38,099 nucleotides of DNA. It comes from Colwellia sp. (GTDB taxonomy: Bacteria; Pseudomonadota; Gammaproteobacteria; Enterobacterales; Alteromonadaceae). The stretch spans positions 1 to 38,099 of the forward strand of contig JAPYOP010000042.1 of NCBI GenBank assembly GCA_029938115.1, read 5' to 3'. The notes below the pieces were generated by a model. The model saw nothing but the letters and a program-made list of their open reading frames with translations. It was not told the origin of the DNA and made no database searches. Shown here piece by piece: positions 34,205-38,099 of the stretch; within the stretch, counting starts at the first letter, position 1; every line of letters starts with the position of its first letter. Both the position numbers and the translations under genes were made by a program.

Positions 34205-35407
34205 ATGAAGATTGTGTTGATAACACCATTCTATCGGCCAGATAACTATGGTGGTGCAGTGCAAGTGTATGAAAATTTGTGCCGTAATCAAGATTTTGAT
34301 TTTAATATTATCTGTCCATCATCTAAAGATGAAACGGATGATGATGCATACTTTTTAAACTCGGATATAAAATTACATAGATGTTCATCTCTAACATTTC
34401 AATTCACCATGAAATCTATTTATTCTCGTCTCCAAGAGTTTCTTTTTTATCGTAAGGCAAGAAAAAAAGAAATACTAGATTATTTAGGATTAATGAAGCC
34501 TGATATTATTATTAATGGAGGTGTTAGATGGTTAGGTTGGATGGTTAGAGATTTTAAAAAAATTGCACCAGTAATTAATTATGTTCACGGTGAAGAGTTA
34601 TCGATTCGTCCTATTGGAATTGTTGGTAAGTGGTTTTTTAGGCTTCAGAATAAAAGTCTTGAACAAGTGGATTTAAATTTGTGTGTAAGCTCCTATACTT
34701 CGGATAAAGTGAAGGAAATTTCACCCAAAGCTAAAACAGCAGTACTAACTAATTTTGTTGACCCCAATCGTTTTTTTCCTTCAGATAATAGGTATAAGTT
34801 AAAAGAAAAATATAAAATTGATGGAAAGGTATCCCTAATATCTGTTTGTAGGTTAATTGAACGAAAAGGGATAGAAGATTTACTTGTTGCATTTAATGAA
34901 ATTTTATTCAATGCAGAAGAAGTTCCAAATGTTGTATTGAATATTTGTGGATCCGGACCTGATTTTAAAAAACTTAAAGAGTGTTCAGACTTATTAGGTC
35001 TTTCTGAGTATGTATCATTTCATGGGTTTACCGAGGATTCGCATATGCTGGAGCTACTGCAAGCAAGTGATATATTTGTAATGCCTAATAAAATGGTTGA
35101 CGGTGACTTGGAAGGATTTGGTTTGGTTTTTTTGGAAGCTAATGCTTGCGGTTTACCTGTGATTGGAGGTCGTAGTGGAGGTGTGGTTGATGCAATTGAA
35201 GATGGGGTGTCAGGTTTTTTGGTTACTCCAGAATCTAATAATCACTTAAAAGAATCCTTGAATATACTTATTAAAAGTGAATTTTTAAGGCAAAAAATAG
35301 GCCAACAAGGACAACAAAGGGCTCTGTCTGAGTTTTCATTGTCAAAAAAACGATCTCAGTTTATTACAATATTAAATGAGATTAAAGAAGGTGTAGAAGT
35401 TGGCTAA
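34205..35407 (+). CDS. GT4-type glycosyltransferase
   Basis: A 400-residue GT-B enzyme preceded by GGAG. The N-terminus reads TPFYRPDNYGGAVQVYENL; the middle has NYVHGEELS; the donor domain has CRLIERKGIEDLLVAF, GSGPDFKKL, VMPNKMVDGDLEGFGLVFLEANACG (E-x7-E) and GGRSGGVVDAIEDGVSGFLV. This resembles the PimB/WcaL-type GT4 enzymes, which often use GDP-mannose or similar donors, fitting the manC gene two positions upstream; the specificity is a guess. It overlaps the flippase start by 8 bp. Confidence 0.9.
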   Translation: MKIVLITPFYRPDNYGGAVQVYENLCRNQDFDFNIICPSSKDETDDDAYFLNSDIKLHRCSSLTFQFTMKSIYSRLQEFLFYRKARKKEILDYLGLMKPDIIINGGVRWLGWMVRDFKKIAPVINYVHGEELSIRPIGIVGKWFFRLQNKSLEQVDLNLCVSSYTSDKVKEISPKAKTAVLTNFVDPNRFFPSDNRYKLKEKYKIDGKVSLISVCRLIERKGIEDLLVAFNEILFNAEEVPNVVLNICGSGPDFKKLKECSDLLGLSEYVSFHGFTEDSHMLELLQASDIFVMPNKMVDGDLEGFGLVFLEANACGLPVIGGRSGGVVDAIEDGVSGFLVTPESNNHLKESLNILIKSEFLRQKIGQQGQQRALSEFSLSKKRSQFITILNEIKEGVEVG

Positions 35408-36848
35408 TTCAACAGAGGGGGTTAGTAAGGTTAAGCATTATTTATCGGCTAATGTATTAACAACTATAGCCGGATTAATAACGTTTCCTGTACTGACTAG
35501 GCTATTAAGCAAGGCTGACTATGGGATTTACAGTTTAATTCAAGGTGTTCAATTATTATTTGAGGCGGTATTAAAAGGTGGAGGTCAACTTTCAATCTTT
35601 AGATTTTACTCTTCAGAATATCTTGAAGATACTATAAGTAAAAAAAGATTTGTAAGTACCTTACTTGTATTTCCGTTGCTCGTTTCTTCAATTGTCTCTT
35701 TGATCGCATGCATAATTGTGATTTTTTATAGTTACTTCTATTTGGAAAATTATTTTGCGATATTGGTTGTAGTATCTGCACAATCTGGTGTTGTATTAAG
35801 CTATTTTAAATCATTTATGCAGGCTTCAGGTTTATCGAAGTATGATTCGGTGATAACTGTCGTATATAAATATCTTTATCTAATAATAGTCATACCTGCG
35901 GTTATGTTTATATTAACAAATTACTGGGGAGTATATTGGTCTGTAGCTATCTCAACATTTATTACTTCATGTGTAACTATTTGGATAAATAGATCAATTT
36001 TTAAGTATGTTTCCCTTAATGTAGATAAGGCCCTACTTATTTCAGCTTTAAAATTTTCAATACCTTTATTTTTAACAGAGTTATCGATTCTATCCATATC
36101 ATATGCTGATAGATTAGTTATGGCTCTTTTGGAAATTGAAATGTCTGATATAGGTATATTTGCAATAGGATTTGGGCTTGCTAATGTGTTATTTATGTTG
36201 ATTTGGAAAACAATTCAACCATCTATATTTCCAACAGTTAATAAACTTCACGATACTGTAGGTGTAAATGAATCTGTAATATACCTTAGTAAATCCGCCA
36301 ATTTGTATGTCCTTTTTATTGTTTCTGTTATCACAGGTATTGGCTTAAATAGTGAGGAATTTGTAATTATTCTTTGTGGTCAAGATAAATCTGAAGCTGG
36401 AATATATTTCTTTTTGGGAACATCACTATTATTATTTAGACTAGTAGGTAACTTTATTTTCTATGGGATTGAATTATGTAAAGAAACTAAATATATTTTT
36501 TACTCTGAACTTGCAGTAGCCATTATTAATGTTTTTTTGAATGTTTTCTTTATATATTTTTATGGTATGTATGGGGCAGTTTTTGCCTCTTTCTTATCTG
36601 TTGTGTGTGGGATGTTTCTTAAGAAAAAAGCTCTAAAGGATGAGTACTACCTGAAATCAATTTTCAGTGGGTTTCCAAAGCTTCTATTTGTAATGTTTAT
36701 CTACAGTGTAATTCATGTTTATGTAATTGAATTGTATTTTCAGAACCCAGTTTTTATTATGGCTTCATCCATATCTTTATTTTTAATTATTATGGTGGCA
36801 ATGAAGGGTTTTTGGATTGACAGGTTTAAAAATGTATTTGGTAAGTAA
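35400..36848 (+). CDS. wzx: Wzx-type lipopolysaccharide/exopolysaccharide flippase
   Basis: A 482-residue, very hydrophobic protein with about twelve to fourteen membrane helices. The opening VKHYLSANVLTTIAGLITFPVLTRLLSKADYGIYSL is the usual first helix and loop of the polysaccharide transporter family. Later RFYSSEYL, YADRLVMALLEIEMSDIGIFAIGFGLANVL and FLGTSLLLFRLVGNF fit the family fold. It would flip the undecaprenyl-linked repeat unit to the periplasm for Wzy. The start is a TTG inside the preceding gene with GAAGGTG upstream; no ATG exists near the conserved N-terminus, so TTG is accepted with moderate confidence. Last gene of the second group. Confidence 0.85.
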   Translation: MANSTEGVSKVKHYLSANVLTTIAGLITFPVLTRLLSKADYGIYSLIQGVQLLFEAVLKGGGQLSIFRFYSSEYLEDTISKKRFVSTLLVFPLLVSSIVSLIACIIVIFYSYFYLENYFAILVVVSAQSGVVLSYFKSFMQASGLSKYDSVITVVYKYLYLIIVIPAVMFILTNYWGVYWSVAISTFITSCVTIWINRSIFKYVSLNVDKALLISALKFSIPLFLTELSILSISYADRLVMALLEIEMSDIGIFAIGFGLANVLFMLIWKTIQPSIFPTVNKLHDTVGVNESVIYLSKSANLYVLFIVSVITGIGLNSEEFVIILCGQDKSEAGIYFFLGTSLLLFRLVGNFIFYGIELCKETKYIFYSELAVAIINVFLNVFFIYFYGMYGAVFASFLSVVCGMFLKKKALKDEYYLKSIFSGFPKLLFVMFIYSVIHVYVIELYFQNPVFIMASSISLFLIIMVAMKGFWIDRFKNVFGK

Positions 36849-37516
36849 TATTGGGTATATTTAGAAATATCTGTTGGCCGGTTTATTATTGCCAATATAT
36901 GAATGGACCATTATAAAATTTTCTTGTGTGATTATGCGTAGTAGGGAGTAAATTACATTGCTCTTACAGCGTATGTTGTGGTGTAGTAAAAATTTTTGAA
37001 AACTACCGATATTTAATTTTTAAAGAATATGAATGTTTATTTGTATCTGTAGTTAATGCCTTTAGTTTTTGATTGTATAGGGAAGTTAGCCGTAATATTT
37101 CACGTTTTTATCATTTATGGTTGGCTTCTACCCCAAAAAAGTAAATGTGATTAGATATAAGTGCTAATTATATATCATTGATAATTCTCAAAACCAGGAA
37201 TTAATACTTATACGTGGCAGGAAATTTAAGTTGTTTTTGTTTTTGTTTTTGTTTTTGTTTTTGTTTTTGTTTTGTGGCGTGGTTGATTATTTGTGTTCTT
37301 ATAGGTAATTATTTAATTGCGAGTCTAATGCCGTTTTTATATTGATTATTAGGCACTAAATTCGGATGTTAATGGCAAAATCTATAAATGTTATTTATAT
37401 CTATTATTGATTTTGTGACTTTAGGTTGTTTTTAATAATTATTTATCGGTTAAAATTGATGAAGTTATTTGTAATAACTTTAGTGGATTATATACATAGA
37501 ATTTAAGGATACTAAA
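36849..37516. other. Gene-free AT-rich interval with a microsatellite
   Basis: About 670 bases without a credible gene. A 32-codon frame near 37055-37153 lacks a ribosome-binding site and was not accepted. The region holds the six-copy GTTTTT repeat and an incomplete TTGGC/GCCAA dyad near 36873-36895 that may be a weak end of the wzx transcript. The promoter of the ATP-grasp gene should lie in its 3' half, but no good -35/-10 pair was identified. Confidence 0.5.
37233..37268 (+). repeat. Hexanucleotide microsatellite (GTTTTT)x6
   Basis: Six perfect tandem GTTTTT units followed by GTTTTG, in the intergenic DNA about 250 bp upstream of the ATP-grasp gene. Pure short tandem repeats of this kind change copy number by slippage. 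Confidence 0.95.
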
Positions 37517-38099
37517 ATGAAATTGGTACCGGTTATAATACTGGCGGTAGGTACTAATGCGTTGGGGATATTGAGAGCCCTTAAGCATATCGATGCGCAA
37601 AAAATATTAGTTACAGATATTGAAGGTGATTTTGCAATACGTTCTCGTTTTGTTGATGTCGCAATTATAGAATCAAATGAAGAGAAATTAGTTGAAAGAA
37701 TAAGTGAGCAAATTAATCTTTTGAAGGTTAAACCTGTCGTGTTAGTTGGTACAGATAACTATTTAAGTTTTATGGAGAAATATAGAGCTGAATTTGAAAA
37801 TAAAGTCTACTATCAGTTTACAGGTCAAAAACTAATAGAGACTCTTGTGGATAAGCGCTTGGAAGTTAGTGCTGTTAAAGAATCTGGTGCTGAGGTTCCT
37901 ACCACTTGGTTGAGACTTGAAGGGATTGAGTCCGATGCAGTGTACCCCATCATTATAAAACCTGCCTTAGCTGTATATCAAAAAATAATTTCAGCAAAGA
38001 ATGTAGTAGTTGATAATAAGGAGGAGTTAGATGGCTTTCTTGTTAAATATTCTGATCGTTTAGATTGTTTTATTGCTCAAGAAGTTATACCTGGTGAAG
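37517..38099 (+). CDS. ATP-grasp domain protein (5' part, runs off the window)
   Basis: An open frame of 194 codons continuing past the window end. ATG 37517 follows AAGGA at 37505-37509. The N-terminal third is a Rossmann-like pre-ATP-grasp domain (VIILAVGTNALGILRAL, VLVTDI-type strand, VVLVGTDNY). The ATP-grasp begins near residue 110 (TLVDKRLEVSAVKESGAEVP, YPIIIKPALA, CFIAQEVIPGE), matching the K-P ATP-binding strand and Q/E-x-IPG of carboxylate-amine ligases. In polysaccharide loci such proteins may ligate amino acids to uronic acids or activate acyl groups; that is inference. The catalytic Mg-binding residues lie beyond the window. Confidence 0.78.
   Translation, partial: MKLVPVIILAVGTNALGILRALKHIDAQKILVTDIEGDFAIRSRFVDVAIIESNEEKLVERISEQINLLKVKPVVLVGTDNYLSFMEKYRAEFENKVYYQFTGQKLIETLVDKRLEVSAVKESGAEVPTTWLRLEGIESDAVYPIIIKPALAVYQKIISAKNVVVDNKEELDGFLVKYSDRLDCFIAQEVIPGE

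Noticed and set aside
37055-37153. 32-codon hydrophobic reading frame in the intergenic region after wzx
   Set aside because: No ribosome-binding site, no recognisable motif, and the surrounding DNA shows no coding character.
9910-38099. CRISPR arrays, tRNA or rRNA genes, insertion sequences
   Set aside because: None seen on reading: no regularly spaced repeats, no transposase motifs, no cloverleaf-like GTTCGANNC stretches that could be supported.

Overview
The window looks like a chromosomal segment of a marine-type gammaproteobacterium with moderate to low GC. A placement near the Oceanospirillales (Oleispira/Bermanella/Thalassolituus-like) is a guess from the fabA, PlsB-like, FKBP, zapE and recQ neighbourhood, not a demonstrated identity. 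Base composition becomes visibly more AT-rich after about 12.6 kb, and most strongly from about 22 kb to the end. This fits a conserved backbone followed by a horizontally shaped polysaccharide locus.

Backbone, 1-9.96 kb. The segment opens with the 3' end of a fabA-like dehydratase gene. It continues with a predicted PD-(D/E)XK-fold protein carrying a duplicated N-terminal domain, a large membrane acyltransferase of the PlsB/PlsC superfamily, a 46-residue Cys-rich miniprotein and a broken MOSC-domain gene on the minus strand. Next come a membrane-anchored FKBP prolyl isomerase overlapping zapE, then recQ, then a secreted PKD-amidohydrolase that ends at a clear rho-independent terminator.

Polysaccharide locus, 10.3-38.1 kb. 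A minus-strand pair (tviC, tviB) makes UDP-N-acetylhexosaminuronic acid. A 369-bp divergent region separates it from a tightly packed plus-strand operon (13.0-26.6 kb). That operon encodes an initiating sugar-phosphate transferase, a YdcF-like protein, an export lipoprotein, a chain-length protein, a CpsD-like ATPase relative with a ruined P-loop, a putative outer-membrane barrel and an ExeA-like ATPase. It continues with a NodB deacetylase, a GT2, two GT4 enzymes, a Wzy/O-antigen-ligase-like polymerase and a second NodB deacetylase. A two-gene minus-strand island follows (FemAB/GNAT-like protein and acyltransferase-3, 27.1-29.3 kb). A second plus-strand group (29.7-36.8 kb) holds three GT4 enzymes, manC, a hexapeptide acyltransferase and a Wzx flippase. 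After 0.67 kb of noncoding AT-rich DNA containing a six-copy GTTTTT microsatellite, an ATP-grasp gene runs off the window.

Together these genes suggest a lipid-linked, Wzx/Wzy-type acidic exopolysaccharide built from GalNAcA- or GlcNAcA-type sugar and probably mannose, trimmed by deacetylases and decorated by acyl groups. The core gene set resembles the XrtA/PEP-CTERM (EpsH) exopolysaccharide module, yet no exosortase or PrsK/PrsR gene is visible. The most interesting signals are a G10 tract at the glycosyltransferase/polymerase junction (possible phase variation), the catalytically degenerate CpsD-like protein, the hexamer microsatellite, and the inverted decoration island between two paralogous glycosyltransferases.
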